Assembly (NCBI GenBank): GCA_025558095.1
Contig: JAIVFI010000037.1
Span: forward strand, 186,001-250,000
DNA: 64,000 nucleotides
Direction of reading: 5' to 3'
DNA from: Hyaloraphidium curvatum
Taxonomy: Eukaryota; Monoblepharomycota; Hyaloraphidiomycetes; Hyaloraphidiales; Hyaloraphidiaceae
Shown here one piece after another: positions 41,128-51,029 of this stretch. The first letter of the stretch is position 1; every line of letters starts with the position of its first letter. Position numbers and translations under genes: made by a program. Below the pieces are notes generated by a model. That model searched no databases. It saw nothing but the letters and a program-made list of their open reading frames with translations, and was not told where the DNA came from.

Positions 41128-42900
41128 ATGGCGGGGCGGCGCGCCCGACTCACCGCGCTGCTCCTTGTGCTCCTCTGTGCCGCGCCCTCTTCGGCGTGGA
41201 CGCGCCGATACACGCTCGTCTGCACCGAGAAGCTGCTGTCGCCGGACGGCGTCCCCAAACGAATGCTCACTTGGAACGGCACCTTGCCCGGTCCGACGCT
41301 GACGGCCGTCGAGGGCGACACCCTCGAAGTCACCGTGGTCAACCGGTGCCCCGTTCCCATCACGGCCCACTGGCACGGCATGGTGCAGGCCGTCACACCA
41401 TACGCCGACGGCGTCCCCAGCGTGTCGCAATGCCCCATCGCGCCCGGCAAGCAGTTTGTGTACCGCTTCAAGGCGTCGCCACCGGGCACCGCCTGGTACC
41501 ACTCGCACCAGGGCGTGCAGTACATGGACGGGCTGTGGGGCCCGCTCCTCATCTCGCCGCACCCGTCGCGCAAGGTGGACCTCGGCAAGATTGATGGCGT
41601 GCGCGTCATCGCCTTCAGCGACCAGTACCACACGCCGACGCCGGAGCTGATGGCGTGGTACAAATCGCCGGAGTCGCAGGGCAACGAGCCCGTGCCGGAC
41701 AGCGGCCTCATCAACGGCCAGGGGCGCTTCAATTGCTCGAATGCCGGGTCGAAGCCGTGCACCCCGAGGCCTTACCCGCGCATTGAAGTGCAGTCGGGGA
41801 AGAACTACCTATATCACGCCATCTCGGCCGCCGCCTTCTCCGCGTTCCGCCTCTCTGTGGACGACTACCGCATGCGGGTGGTCTCTGCGGACCTTACTTA
41901 CATAAAGCCAGTTTCGGTGGACGTCATCTCTATCAACGTCGGCCAGCGCTACAGCTTCTTCCTGGAGCCCCTTCCAGGCACCCGCACCGACCGCAACGCC
42001 TTCATCCGGGCGGCGATGGAGACAAAGTGCTACGCCTACCAAAACCCCGTGCTGGACCCCATCGTGAAGGCGGTGCTGGCATTTGGCCGGGGGGACGCTG
42101 ACACCACTAGCTCTCCGGACCGCACCACGGGGGAATGTCGCCTCCTTGACTACTCCGATCTGGTCCCTCTCTTCCCCATCGACGTCCCCCGCTTCCGACC
42201 CGGGCTGGACACCCAACTCACACTGAACTTCGTGTTCCGCAACAACGCACAGGGGGTCAATTATGCCTACGTCAACGGAAACAGCTACGTCGCAAGCCCG
42301 GTTCCTACGCTGGATCTCGTCACGCGCTATCCCTCGCTCAAGTACCCGAACGGCACCTCGGTACTCACCCCCGCCATGAACGCCTTTGTCGTCCCCGACC
42401 GCCCTCCCGGGGCGTGGGTCTTTGTCGGCATCAACAACTTTGACAACGGGGAGCACCCCTGGCACAAGTGAAGCCCGGCTTCCCGTTTCGCGACGGCCCC
42501 TTCTGACCGAACTTGCACACAGGCACTCGACCGTCTCGTACCTCCTCGGCGAGGGCCGCGACGGGCCCTTCCGCTGGGACTCCATGCAGCGACGGCTCAA
42601 CCACCGCAACCCCTTCCGCAGGGACACCTTCACGGTGCCCTACGGCGCGGCGGGAAAGCCGGCGGGGTGGGCTGTGATTGCGTTCCCGGCGGACTTTTTC
42701 GGGGCGTGGGTGATGCACTGCGTGGGTGTCTCCCTCGGCGATCGAAGGGTTGCATGGACTGACGTCGCGATCCACCACCGCAGCACATCGAGTGGCACGT
42801 CGCGGTGGGGCTGCTGGCGCAGTTCGTGGTATCGCCGAGGGCTACGGCGGCGAGGAGCGCGCGGTGGCCGGCCGGGTGGAACAACTGCGCGGCGCGTTGA
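41128..42900 (+). CDS. Secreted multicopper oxidase (laccase/ferroxidase-like)
   Basis: Three exons (41128-42467, 42523-42721, 42784-42900) with introns of 55 and 62 bp encode 551 residues. A signal peptide ('LTALLLVLLCAAPSSA') is followed by the cupredoxin domains. Copper-binding motifs are 'TAHWHG', 'WYHSHQG', 'HPWHKH' and 'HCHIEWHVAVGL'. The last two are each split by an intron and are complete only after splicing. The third is not the usual HPxHLHGH but keeps the three His. Leu follows the last His motif at the axial T1 position. There is no C-terminal membrane helix, unlike Fet3. It oxidises phenols, metals or similar using O2; the substrate is unresolved. Confidence 0.9.
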
Positions 42901-42944
42901 ACAGAGCAAAGTCTCGATTCCAGTCACCACGACAAAAGATCCCG

Positions 42945-43184
42945 TCACGCACCGAACCTGAAGCACGCGACCCTGTGCTTCTCCCACGCCTTCTTCTGGC
43001 ATCCCCTGCAGCAGTACCTGGCGGCCCTGCACGCGGAGCAGCGTTGCAGCTCCAACGCCTCCGTTCCGCACTGGTCGCATCCGTCGCGGTCCTCCTCCAC
43101 GGCGAGAAACAGCCTGAACGCCCGATCAGCCCAACGAGGGAGCGGCGACGAGGTGCCGACGGGGGCCTGCCCGGTCTCATGCAT
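42945..43184 (-). CDS. MYND zinc-finger protein, short or partial
   Basis: An ATG-started frame of 79 residues ends in a full MYND finger: 'CDQCGTEALELQRCSACRAA' then 'RYCCRGCQKKAWEKHRVAC'. The Cys/His spacing (C-x2-C..C-x2-C..C-x3-C..H-x3-C) is complete. Upstream, related-looking text in other frames ('FPRTADHLALLKQCM') suggests that a longer gene once existed or that 5' exons were missed. A complete MYND gene lies next to it on the opposite strand. MYND fingers mediate protein-protein contacts. Confidence 0.5.
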   Translation of the reverse strand: MHETGQAPVGTSSPLPRWADRAFRLFLAVEEDRDGCDQCGTEALELQRCSACRAARYCCRGCQKKAWEKHRVACFRFGA

Positions 43185-43482
43185 TGCTTGAGCAGCGCGA
43201 GGTGGTCTGCCGTCCTCGGAAACAGGCCCTTGGCTCCCTTGCCCTGCCGCACGTCAGCTTCGAGCCCACTCGTCCTTCTCCGGAATCATCGACGGCATCG
43301 CGGATATTGAGTCTGAGTGGCGCGGAACAGGAAGACGAGAGGGAGGCGACGCGGTCGTGTATGCGGGTCAAGCGCCCGCACGGCAAGTCAACAAAGGACG
43401 CCGAAAAGCCGACCCCCGGTCAAACTGCACCATCAGAATCAGTCAAGGGCGAAAATCAGGCGCCAAGATAGTTGTTCTTGCG

Positions 43483-44646
43483 ATGGCGCCGTCGGACGGC
43501 GGCAGTGCAACGGGAAGCCGGCGCACCGACCGCCCTTCCGACGCCCGGGAGGCGCCGGCTGTCGACCCCGCGTGGGCCGAACCGGACAAAGCCGCCGTCG
43601 TCTCCCGCTTCCCCTCGCTCATAGAGGCGTACGGCGCCGTACGGTGGGGAAAGGCGGGCCCGATGTCGGCCCTCAAGGCCGTGCGAAGCCCCCTCCCGAC
43701 CGATGACCTGGAACGGGCGCTGCACCTCGCGTCCGAGATCCTCGCAGGTCCGGGCGCCATTGCACCCCCGCCGCCGGAGCTCGTCGAGACGCTGTCCCAC
43801 TTCTTCCCCCGGGCCCGCGTGCGGTCTTGGCGGCCGCCCGCGACCCAAGCGCCGTAGGTGCTCGCCTCTGAGCTCGCAATCTCGTTCTTCCGCGCCGGGA
43901 GCACGGTCCTGAGTACGATCATCGTGGAGTTCTGCACTATGGAAGCAATAGCCGCCTTCAAAGCCGGGCTTTTCTATCCGGCCATGGTCGCGGCGGGGAT
44001 CCTCGAGCTGCTGACCAAGAGCAGCGGGCCCGTGCGAAAGCGCCTCGGAGACGATGTCGAACTACTCCTGGCAGTCATGGAGCTGGTCCTTGCCGGGCCC
44101 GCCTTCGCCACCGCGATGAACCCGACGGAAGGGGGGGACTTGATCGCTGCACACATCAGGATCTGCAGCAACGTGCTGGTGGCAGCTGTCGGCGACCACG
44201 GCAAGCCGTTCCGGGAGCACGTTCGTGCGTCAATGAGGGCGTCTCCTTCAGGTTCGCGAGAGACGCGGCTCATCCACGAATATCTGCGCATGTGCCTCGG
44301 TTACCCAGCTGCCGCAGAGGACGATCCCATGTTTAGGCACGGGCGGCTCAACTTTGAGTCGGCAGTCGGGGTCTGCAGCCTCCTGCTTGGGATCGTGAAC
44401 CAGGACAGGCTTGCTGCCATGACCGTGCCCGACGGCTCGGGCAGGTCCGTGCGCGATTTCCTCCGCCAGCGCCAACGGACGGCCGCCGAGCGAAGCGAGA
44501 CCGAGGACACTTGCGATCGGTGCGGGGCGGCTGGCAAGCTGAAGCGGTGCAGCAGGTGCGGGCTCGCAAGGCACTGTGGCTCCGCATGCCAGAAGGCGGA
44601 CTGGGCGGAGCATAGGCGGACGTGTAACAGCAGGGCGGCGAATTAG
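43483..44646 (+). CDS. MYND zinc-finger protein
   Basis: Two exons (43483-43818 and 43858-44646) give 374 residues. The 39-bp intron GTGCGG..GCCGTAG is in phase; its TAG acceptor would otherwise read as a stop. Splicing joins 'SHFFPRARVLASELAISFF' without a gap. The main body is alpha-helical, like the armadillo-type bodies seen in many fungal MYND proteins. The C-terminus is a full MYND finger: 'CDRCGAAGKLKRCSRCGLAR' and 'HCGSACQKADWAEHRRTC'. Probably a protein-interaction adaptor in the cytosol or nucleus. The partner is unknown. Confidence 0.75.
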
Positions 44647-44685
44647 ACGATGTCAATCTTGCTTGATGAGACTACAGGCTCTCAA

Positions 44686-46272
44686 TCACGCAGCCGAAGG
44701 ATACGTCGGGCACACGCTGTCAACGACGATGGCGATCCCAGCCGACCTGAGCACCGACCACAGTCCGACAGCGATGGTGAACACGGCCGCCAGCACACCC
44801 CTCGCCATCCCCGGGCCGACGGCGACCCCCGCCACGCGGGCGCGGTGCCGCTCCGCCGTGCCCGCAAAGAATGCGAGCTGCGCGTCGTGCGCCGCGAGCT
44901 CCTCCAGGGCAAAGGGGCAGGCACCGCGGCGCCGGGTGGTGAGGGCGCGGTGGATCCGCGCGCGGGCGGCAACGTACAGGTCCACGATGAGGTCGATCTG
45001 CGAGTTGGCCACGGCGAGGTTGATCAGGTTCGGGAGGAGCTGGGCGAGCAAATAGAGCAGCACGATCGGCACAAAGAGCGGAAGGCAGGAACCTCCGACG
45101 GAGAGGATAATGCCGGCAGCGATGATGCCAGTGAGATGAATAGCCAAGCGGGTAAGGCTGTAGCTCACGGAAACGGCACGTGCCCGCCAGACACGAGCAA
45201 GGCGGTCATGCAGCTCCGCGTGCATGTCAGGCGCAGAAGACATCGGCTGGGTGGGTTCCAGCCCAGCCGCATGGACTGCGTCGCCGATCGAGCCGGCACA
45301 AGTCCTTCCTTCGGCGCACAAACAAGAACTTTGCACCTGACCCACCAAACGAGCGACTAGATCGTCCAAAGCGAGGCCCATCGCACGGTGCTGCAGCCTT
45401 TTTGACACCCGCAGCACAGGGGCCGAGTTGGCAAAGATGCCAAAAATGAATGATGGCGGACCCCAGATCCAGAACAGCAGCGCCATAGCGCCGATGACAG
45501 CCGACCAGCCTGTGGTCCAAAAGACCAGCCCGAAGGTGACGTACGCCGTCAACGCCGTCAGCACTGAGTATGCAAGGAAAATCAGGCAAGATTTCACGGT
45601 CGATTCAATCCAGTAGGTGGCGGCGGCTTCGGCACAAGCGCGGCCGACGCAGGAGGGGAGAGGGCAAGGGCACTCGGCGTCGCCGTCGGCATGGCGGGCT
45701 AGCGCCCCGTCGGGTTCGCGTTCGACGAGGTCCCTCCAGCGGGCGAGCACTGCCACGGGTTGCGAAGAGTAATCTCCGGTCTTGCGCGGGCTCGCGGTCA
45801 CTAACGATGTGCCGAACTTGTCGAGTACCTGGACTAGCGCGCCGGCCATGTGGACGACGAAAACGCCTGCCAGGCTTACGCCGACCTGTGCACGCGTAAA
45901 GAAGTGGCCGGCCACGGAGACTCCCCCGGGTGGGACGAAGGCAAACAGGGAGGCGACGGCAGCCGACGCCACGAAAGCGGGTAGGAATGAGCGCGTCATT
46001 ATCACGCGCCAGAACGCGAACGAAGATAGGCAGAGCGGGTAGAAGCGCACGGCCGCGCGCAGGGCCGGCCCCGGCAGCGCGGCGAGCAGCGTCGGCAGCG
46101 GGAGGGTGGGATCGATGGCACTTCCGGCGGAACCCTTTTCCGCGTCGCCCGAGTCGGCGCCGCCTGTCCGGCTGTCGTCCGCTTCATCCGCTACCGCGAC
46201 GAGACCCAGGGGCGGAGATGCCCCAGCCGGGAACAGAGCCAGCCATTCTCTCGGAGTGAACGCGAGTCCCAT
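44686..46272 (-). CDS. Multi-pass membrane protein, lineage-specific family, copy 3
   Basis: A single exon of 528 residues, beginning 'MGLAFTPREWLALFPAG'. It shares with the copies at 10.6 and 20 kb the CPCP-x3-C loop ('CPCPLPSC'), the S-C-x-P block ('VGGSCLPLF') and the end 'FTIAVGLWSVLRSAG' followed by DSVCP. About eight hydrophobic segments are visible, for example 'FLAYSVLTALTAYVTFGLVF' and 'LFVPIVLLYLLAQLLPNLIN'. Intact frame and normal TGA stop suggest it is functional. Function unknown. The right-hand neighbour, an F-box gene, ends 211 bp away on the same strand. Confidence 0.75.
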   Translation of the reverse strand: MGLAFTPREWLALFPAGASPPLGLVAVADEADDSRTGGADSGDAEKGSAGSAIDPTLPLPTLLAALPGPALRAAVRFYPLCLSSFAFWRVIMTRSFLPAFVASAAVASLFAFVPPGGVSVAGHFFTRAQVGVSLAGVFVVHMAGALVQVLDKFGTSLVTASPRKTGDYSSQPVAVLARWRDLVEREPDGALARHADGDAECPCPLPSCVGRACAEAAATYWIESTVKSCLIFLAYSVLTALTAYVTFGLVFWTTGWSAVIGAMALLFWIWGPPSFIFGIFANSAPVLRVSKRLQHRAMGLALDDLVARLVGQVQSSCLCAEGRTCAGSIGDAVHAAGLEPTQPMSSAPDMHAELHDRLARVWRARAVSVSYSLTRLAIHLTGIIAAGIILSVGGSCLPLFVPIVLLYLLAQLLPNLINLAVANSQIDLIVDLYVAARARIHRALTTRRRGACPFALEELAAHDAQLAFFAGTAERHRARVAGVAVGPGMARGVLAAVFTIAVGLWSVLRSAGIAIVVDSVCPTYPSAA

Positions 46273-46482
46273 GGCCGGCACGCGGTGCCAGACGCGGGAC
46301 CGTTGCGGCTGCGGAGACTATGGTCGGCCGCCGGCGGTGCCCACACGGTTTGGGCGATCGGGGAAAGTTCGATCGTGTCTCACGGTCCGTCATCGGCGTG
46401 GGACATCAGAAGGGATCCACGCGTCGAGGACCGGACTACCATAGAAACGCCGCAAGAGAGCATGTCGTGCGCGCTGCTCTAG

Positions 46483-48129
46483 CTAATCCAGCTCAGGCAT
46501 GCCCTCCGGGCCTGCGTCGCTCTGGTCATCCCCTGCGAGGCCCTCTTGGTCGGCTTCGTCATCGTCCGAAGCAGCTTCCTCATCGTCCGTAGCCGAGCTC
46601 TGGTCCCCGCCGCCGTCAACCCCGCCATCTCCCTCCAAAAGCGATTGCGCCATCGCGTTCCACATCGCCAACAAGTCCGACTGAAGCAATTCCTCGTCTT
46701 CTTCCCCACCGTCGTCGGCAGGGGATTGGAGCATGCCGTGCAACCGCAGCAACATGTCCGGGTCCGTGCACAGCAGGCTGTCAGCCCCGAGCAGCCGCGC
46801 CCACATGACGCCCTCCCTCACCGCGGCTTCGTACCTCCGAGGGTCGCGTTCCGACGGGCGCACCCACACGCGACGGTCGCGGCCGCTGAGCGAGAGCCAC
46901 CCCGGCTTCAGGCGTGCAAAAGCGGCGAAGACCTTCCGCAGCGGAGCCGGCAGGCCCCATGGGTAGACCAGGTTGATGATCAGGCCAGCTGCAGAGCGGG
47001 GCCACCCGAGAGAAAGCAGCTCCGTCGGGAAATCGCCGACCCGGAGGTGAATGCCGGACCAATCCAGCTCCAGGAGGCGCCGGTAATCACCCGCGTGCAC
47101 CTCATCCAGCCGGCCTTTCGAGCAGAGGTAGACGTGCCTCGGCTTGAAGTTGGCACTCCTCCTCCGGAGCTCCAAGAAGTGCGCGACGGAGCCGCGGAAG
47201 CTCCCGATGAGTGGTTCTAGGCCGAGCTCCAGCACAGCAGCCATCCAACTCTTGTGGTAATGAGGAGTTTCCAGCTCCAAGGCGGTGAGCCTGGGCGCGG
47301 CGCGGTTCACGGCCTCGATCAAGCGCGCGTTCAGGTCCCCGCGCAGCGCCGCCGTTTCCAGGGCGGGCATGCCGGGCAGCGAACGAAAACTGAACCGAGG
47401 CCCGCGTACACGCCTGATCGTCAGTTCGAGGTGCCTCAGGCCGCGGAGGTCCGCCGCACAGAACGTGGCGATGTCGTCGCGGTGGAAGAAGCCGAACCGA
47501 AGTTCGCGCAGGCCGGAGTGCGCAACCGCAGCCAGCACACGGCGGCAAAGCACCCTGCTGACGTCACTTTTGTTGACGTCTGCTTCGACCGAGCGGATCC
47601 TGGTTGCCAGGCCGGCGCCCACTACGTGCTTAAGCACGCGGGCGGCTTCACGTAGTGCGTGCCGATCCGGGTCCGAGTCCAACATGCGGCCCATGAAGCT
47701 GCTCACCGAAAAGGCCGTAACCAACTCCGGCAGGGCAAGGGCGAGAGCGGCTCGGGACGCCAGCGCCAGATTCAGCAGCGCCGGCGAGCGGGGGCCCAAA
47801 AACTCAGTGATCTTGAGCAGCAGCTCGTCCGGCAGCAGCGGCGAGACCCGCGAGTCGGGGCCGCGCGCGGCGGCGGCGGCGAGGACGCGCCCGGTCAGGG
47901 GCGGCTCGGGATCCGCGGCGAGGAGCGCGTCCACGTCCAGCGGCGTGCGCCGCCACACGATTCCTCCCGCCTCGACCGGCGTGAAGTCCTCGGGCAACTC
48001 GTAGTCCGAGAAGCCTGGCGGGGACCATGTGCCGGCGCGCATGGCCTCCGCGAGGACTTTCAAGTGCGTCGCCCGGCTGCCGCCCGGTGCCGGGTCGCCG
48101 TCCACCGGAACCTCCTCATCCGAGGTCAT
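46483..48129 (-). CDS. F-box protein, large
   Basis: A single exon of 548 residues; 48129 is the first ATG. The F-box is near residues 95-140: 'LLPDELLLKITEFLGPRSPA' then 'LLNLALASRAALALALP'. The middle has weak leucine-rich stretches ('LRELRFGFFHRDDIATF', 'LRGLRHLELTIRRV', 'PALETAALRGDLNARL') as in FBXL-type proteins. The C-terminus is highly acidic, with Asp/Glu/Ser runs. Likely an SCF ubiquitin ligase adaptor, with the repeats for substrate binding. Stop is TAG. Confidence 0.7.
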   Translation of the reverse strand: MTSDEEVPVDGDPAPGGSRATHLKVLAEAMRAGTWSPPGFSDYELPEDFTPVEAGGIVWRRTPLDVDALLAADPEPPLTGRVLAAAAARGPDSRVSPLLPDELLLKITEFLGPRSPALLNLALASRAALALALPELVTAFSVSSFMGRMLDSDPDRHALREAARVLKHVVGAGLATRIRSVEADVNKSDVSRVLCRRVLAAVAHSGLRELRFGFFHRDDIATFCAADLRGLRHLELTIRRVRGPRFSFRSLPGMPALETAALRGDLNARLIEAVNRAAPRLTALELETPHYHKSWMAAVLELGLEPLIGSFRGSVAHFLELRRRSANFKPRHVYLCSKGRLDEVHAGDYRRLLELDWSGIHLRVGDFPTELLSLGWPRSAAGLIINLVYPWGLPAPLRKVFAAFARLKPGWLSLSGRDRRVWVRPSERDPRRYEAAVREGVMWARLLGADSLLCTDPDMLLRLHGMLQSPADDGGEEDEELLQSDLLAMWNAMAQSLLEGDGGVDGGGDQSSATDDEEAASDDDEADQEGLAGDDQSDAGPEGMPELD

Positions 48130-48464
48130 CCTTCGAAGAAACCGGGCGCCGGCTGCCGTCCGCCGGTGGTTCCGTTTGGGTGTTTGGGTGATCGAGAGCA
48201 ACGAATTGATCTCGCCCTTCGGACTCTTCGGCTTCGCGTGCGGCGGATCAAAATCGGCCCTGACTCCCAGCAGATCGCGCGGCGGAGTGCCTGCTATACA
48301 GAGAATCTAGATTTTGTGTTTTCCATTCATTCCGGGGGCCGATTGCACGGCTAGACCGTCCATCGGGACCGGCCGGTGCCGCCTTCCGGCCGGCCGATCC
48401 GCAATGGACCGCGCCACCGAGATTTCAAAACCGCAGCCCACGACCCCGGCGTTCGGCCCATCAA
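48130..48464. promoter_or_regulatory. Divergent intergenic region
   Basis: These 335 bp separate the F-box gene and the nitronate monooxygenase gene, transcribed apart. Nothing specific was recognised beyond the presumed promoters. Confidence 0.35.
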
Positions 48465-49445
48465 ATGCTGCAACACGCCATGGTACCCTTCAGCAACCGC
48501 GTCACGGCGCTCCTGGGCGTTCCCCACCCCGTGCTGCTCGCACCCATGGCATTTGTCTCGGACGCGCGGCTCGCGTGCGCCGTCACGGCGGCCGGCGGGC
48601 TGGGCTTCCTCGGCGGCGGCTACGGCGACGCCGAGTGGCTCAACAAGGAGCTCGCGTACGCCGCCGAGCAGGGCGCGCGGGTCGGCGTGGGCTTCATCAC
48701 GTGGAGCTTGGAAAGGAACCCCGCCTTGCTCGACATCGCGCTGGCAGCCAAGCCCGCCGCGATTGCCCTCTCGTTCGGAGACCCGCGGCCGTTCGCCCCG
48801 AAGATCCGTGCCGCCGGCATCCCGTTGCTGTGCCAGGTGCAGACGCTCGACCATGCGAGGGAGGCGGCCGAGGCCGGTGCGGACGTGCTCGTAGCCCAGG
48901 GCACCGAAGCCGGTGGCCACGGCGCCTCGCTAGCACTGTTCCCTTTCCTTCCCGCCGTCGTCGACGCCTTCCCGCACATCCCCGTGATCGCAGCGGGCGG
49001 CATCGCCGACGGGCGGGGGCTGGCCGCGGCCCTGGCCCTCGGTGCCGAAGGTTGCTGGTTGGGCAGCCGCTTCTACTCGACCCTCGAGTCGCCCGCGCAC
49101 CCCGATGCAAAGAAGAGGGTGGTGGCGGCCAAGGCGGGGGACACGCTGCGCACCTCGGTGTTTGACATCTCCAGGCGGATCGCGTGGCCCGAGCCGTGGG
49201 ATCTTCGGGCCATCCGCAACACGCACTCGGACAAATGGGTCGGGAAGGAGCTAGACCTGCTGGGTAGGCCCGAGGAGGCCGACAGGTACGACGCGGCGCG
49301 GGATGCCGGCGATTTCGACGTGGCGGCCGTTATCGTCGGCGAGGCCGCGGGGCTCATCAACGACGTCCCACCCGCGGGAGAGGTCCTGAGGCGCATCGTC
49401 GACGAGGCGACGGGCGTGCTGCGGAAGCTTGCGTCGAAGCTGTAG
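48465..49445 (+). CDS. Nitronate monooxygenase, probably peroxisomal
   Basis: A single exon of 326 residues. These FMN enzymes oxidise alkyl nitronates such as propionate 3-nitronate. The TIM barrel begins 'HPVLLAPMAFVSD', then has 'GGLGFLGGGYGDAEWLN', the catalytic-His motif 'QGTEAGGHGAS' and the phosphate-binding 'VIAAGGIADGRGLAAALALG' and 'GCWLGSRF'. These are the standard NMO (2-nitropropane dioxygenase) blocks. The C-terminus is Ser-Lys-Leu, the canonical PTS1, so import into peroxisomes is expected. A second in-frame ATG lies five codons in. Inferred role: detoxification of nitronates. Confidence 0.9.
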   Translation: MLQHAMVPFSNRVTALLGVPHPVLLAPMAFVSDARLACAVTAAGGLGFLGGGYGDAEWLNKELAYAAEQGARVGVGFITWSLERNPALLDIALAAKPAAIALSFGDPRPFAPKIRAAGIPLLCQVQTLDHAREAAEAGADVLVAQGTEAGGHGASLALFPFLPAVVDAFPHIPVIAAGGIADGRGLAAALALGAEGCWLGSRFYSTLESPAHPDAKKRVVAAKAGDTLRTSVFDISRRIAWPEPWDLRAIRNTHSDKWVGKELDLLGRPEEADRYDAARDAGDFDVAAVIVGEAAGLINDVPPAGEVLRRIVDEATGVLRKLASKL

Positions 49446-49754
49446 GCGGAGCTTCATGTTGACTCCGCTATCCAAAGCATCGCAAGCCGCATCCAAAGCC
49501 AATCCTGGTGCCGCCAGGCCCTACGTCCGGAAACAAGCATCGAAGCCAATTGCGCACGAAAACTGGCACGTCCAGACCGGAATCAGGGCCCGGCCGGGAT
49601 TTGCTGCTACACCCCGCTGACGTCAGCCTGCGGTGTTTCTGGGGCCACGCAACCGGGTCGGGCCTCCGAACGCTCTGCCTCAGCAACCTCCGCACCCTTT
49701 TTGAACCCCTTCCGCCGCATTCCCGCCGCGCATCCCACGCAGCCGACCTCCGCG
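49446..49754. other. Intergenic region, no gene seen
   Basis: These 309 bp lie between two rightward genes. They contain the 3' end of one and the promoter of the next; nothing else was recognised. Confidence 0.3.
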
Positions 49755-50699
49755 ATGGTTCGCTTCCCCTCGCCGGCCCCGCGGGCGTCGGCTGACCCCT
49801 CCTCCGGGGGCAAACAGCAGCTGAAGGCGAACATGCAGTACGAAGTCCTCGATGGGCCGCCGCCCCCGCCGTACCAGGCGTCGTCGTCGACGGCGATGCC
49901 GATGCCCGAGCCGCGGGTCGCCGCGTACGTGCCGCCCGAGATGGCGCAGGTCGCCGTGCCGGCCGAGCACAAGAGCCCCGTGCTGCCGCCGCCGTTCCCG
50001 GTGCCCGCGCCCGAGCCGCTGCCGGACCGCGAGCCCGACACGACGCTGGCGGTGCTCTACCTCGTGGGTGGCCGCGTCGCCCGCCCCGAAAAACGGAGGG
50101 GCGCTGATTTCCTCGGTGTCGTGCAGCTGTTCCTCGACCTGCCCTGGTCCATGTTCGCATTCTGCTGGATTTGGACCACCTGGCTCGCCTCCATCATGCT
50201 CTTCATCCTCCCCATCGTCGGCATCCCGTGCGTAGCCCCGCATTCCCCCCAGCCCAGTTGCGCTGACCCCCCGGCCGCAGCTTCTTCCTGCTCTTCGCAC
50301 ACTCGTGGCGCGGCCTCGCCGTCCTCGACCTCCTCCTCACCGACGCCCTGTGCCGCACGCGCGGGCCGGTCCCCCGCGTGGCGGTGCTCAAGGAGGGCTC
50401 GTGGTGGAAGTGGTACTCTGACGCGTGGAAGGAGGGGCTGACCATGCAGAGCGTGGGGTGGAGCTTCGTCAAGGTGGGCTGGGCTCGCACGGTGGCAGCC
50501 AGCATGCAATGCGGGGTGCTGATCGCTCGTTGGGGCGCAGATGCTGTTCTCCGTGTGCACCTTTACCGCGACCGTGTTCCTCGTCTGCGTCGCGCCGCTC
50601 TTCTTCCTCGTCTGCCTTGGGCCCCGCAAGGCTTTCGCGCCCATGCGCAAGATGGTGATTGCGCACCGCAACCTGGCCAGGGGCATCATCAAGGCATGA
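49755..50699 (+). CDS. Small multi-pass membrane protein with PPxY motif
   Basis: Four exons (49755-50063, 50127-50227, 50281-50473, 50541-50699) with introns of 63, 53 and 67 bp encode 253 residues. The first intron is in phase and stop-free, but has a GTGGGT donor and CTGAT branch-like site; splicing gives 'VLYLLFLDLPWSMFAFCWIW'. The N-terminal 95 residues are Pro/Ala-rich with a 'GPPPPPYQ' PPxY motif that could bind WW domains. Hydrophobic segments are 'LASIMLFILPIVGIPFFLLF' and 'VCTFTATVFLVCVAPLFFLV'. The pattern is like the putative sensor-type membrane domain of bacteria and some fungi. A Nedd4-type ubiquitin ligase adaptor is one hypothesis. Confidence 0.65.
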
Positions 50700-51029
50700 T
50701 GGGGCGGACTTTGCCGCTCGCGGCCGACCATGGACGATTCGGCCTCAATGCCCCCTCTGCCACCGCAAAAGGCTTTTGGAAAATGTTGTGCTATGTAAAA
50801 CTACCCTTCCTTCCGCGCCGGGCCATGCCGTTACGAGCAAGAAAGTGTTCCCAATACACCGTCTCACGGGCACGCCCCATCCCGCTTCCCGAACCCCCGG
50901 GAAGCCGGACCTCCCGTCCGCGCCCCACCAAGACCGCCTCAAACCGCCGTGCCCGGGCCTTACAGCCCCTCGACGCCGCCGTCTAGCTCTAACCCCCGCT
51001 CTAGCCCCCTCCCCCGGCCCACCCCGCGC
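50700..51029. other. Convergent intergenic region
   Basis: These 330 bp hold the 3' ends of two converging genes. No coding or structural feature was recognised. Confidence 0.3.

Noticed and set aside
43855-43857. In-frame TAG in the MYND gene taken as a third read-through site
   Set aside because: A 39-bp in-phase GT..TAG intron removes it and gives a smooth protein, so no special decoding is needed.
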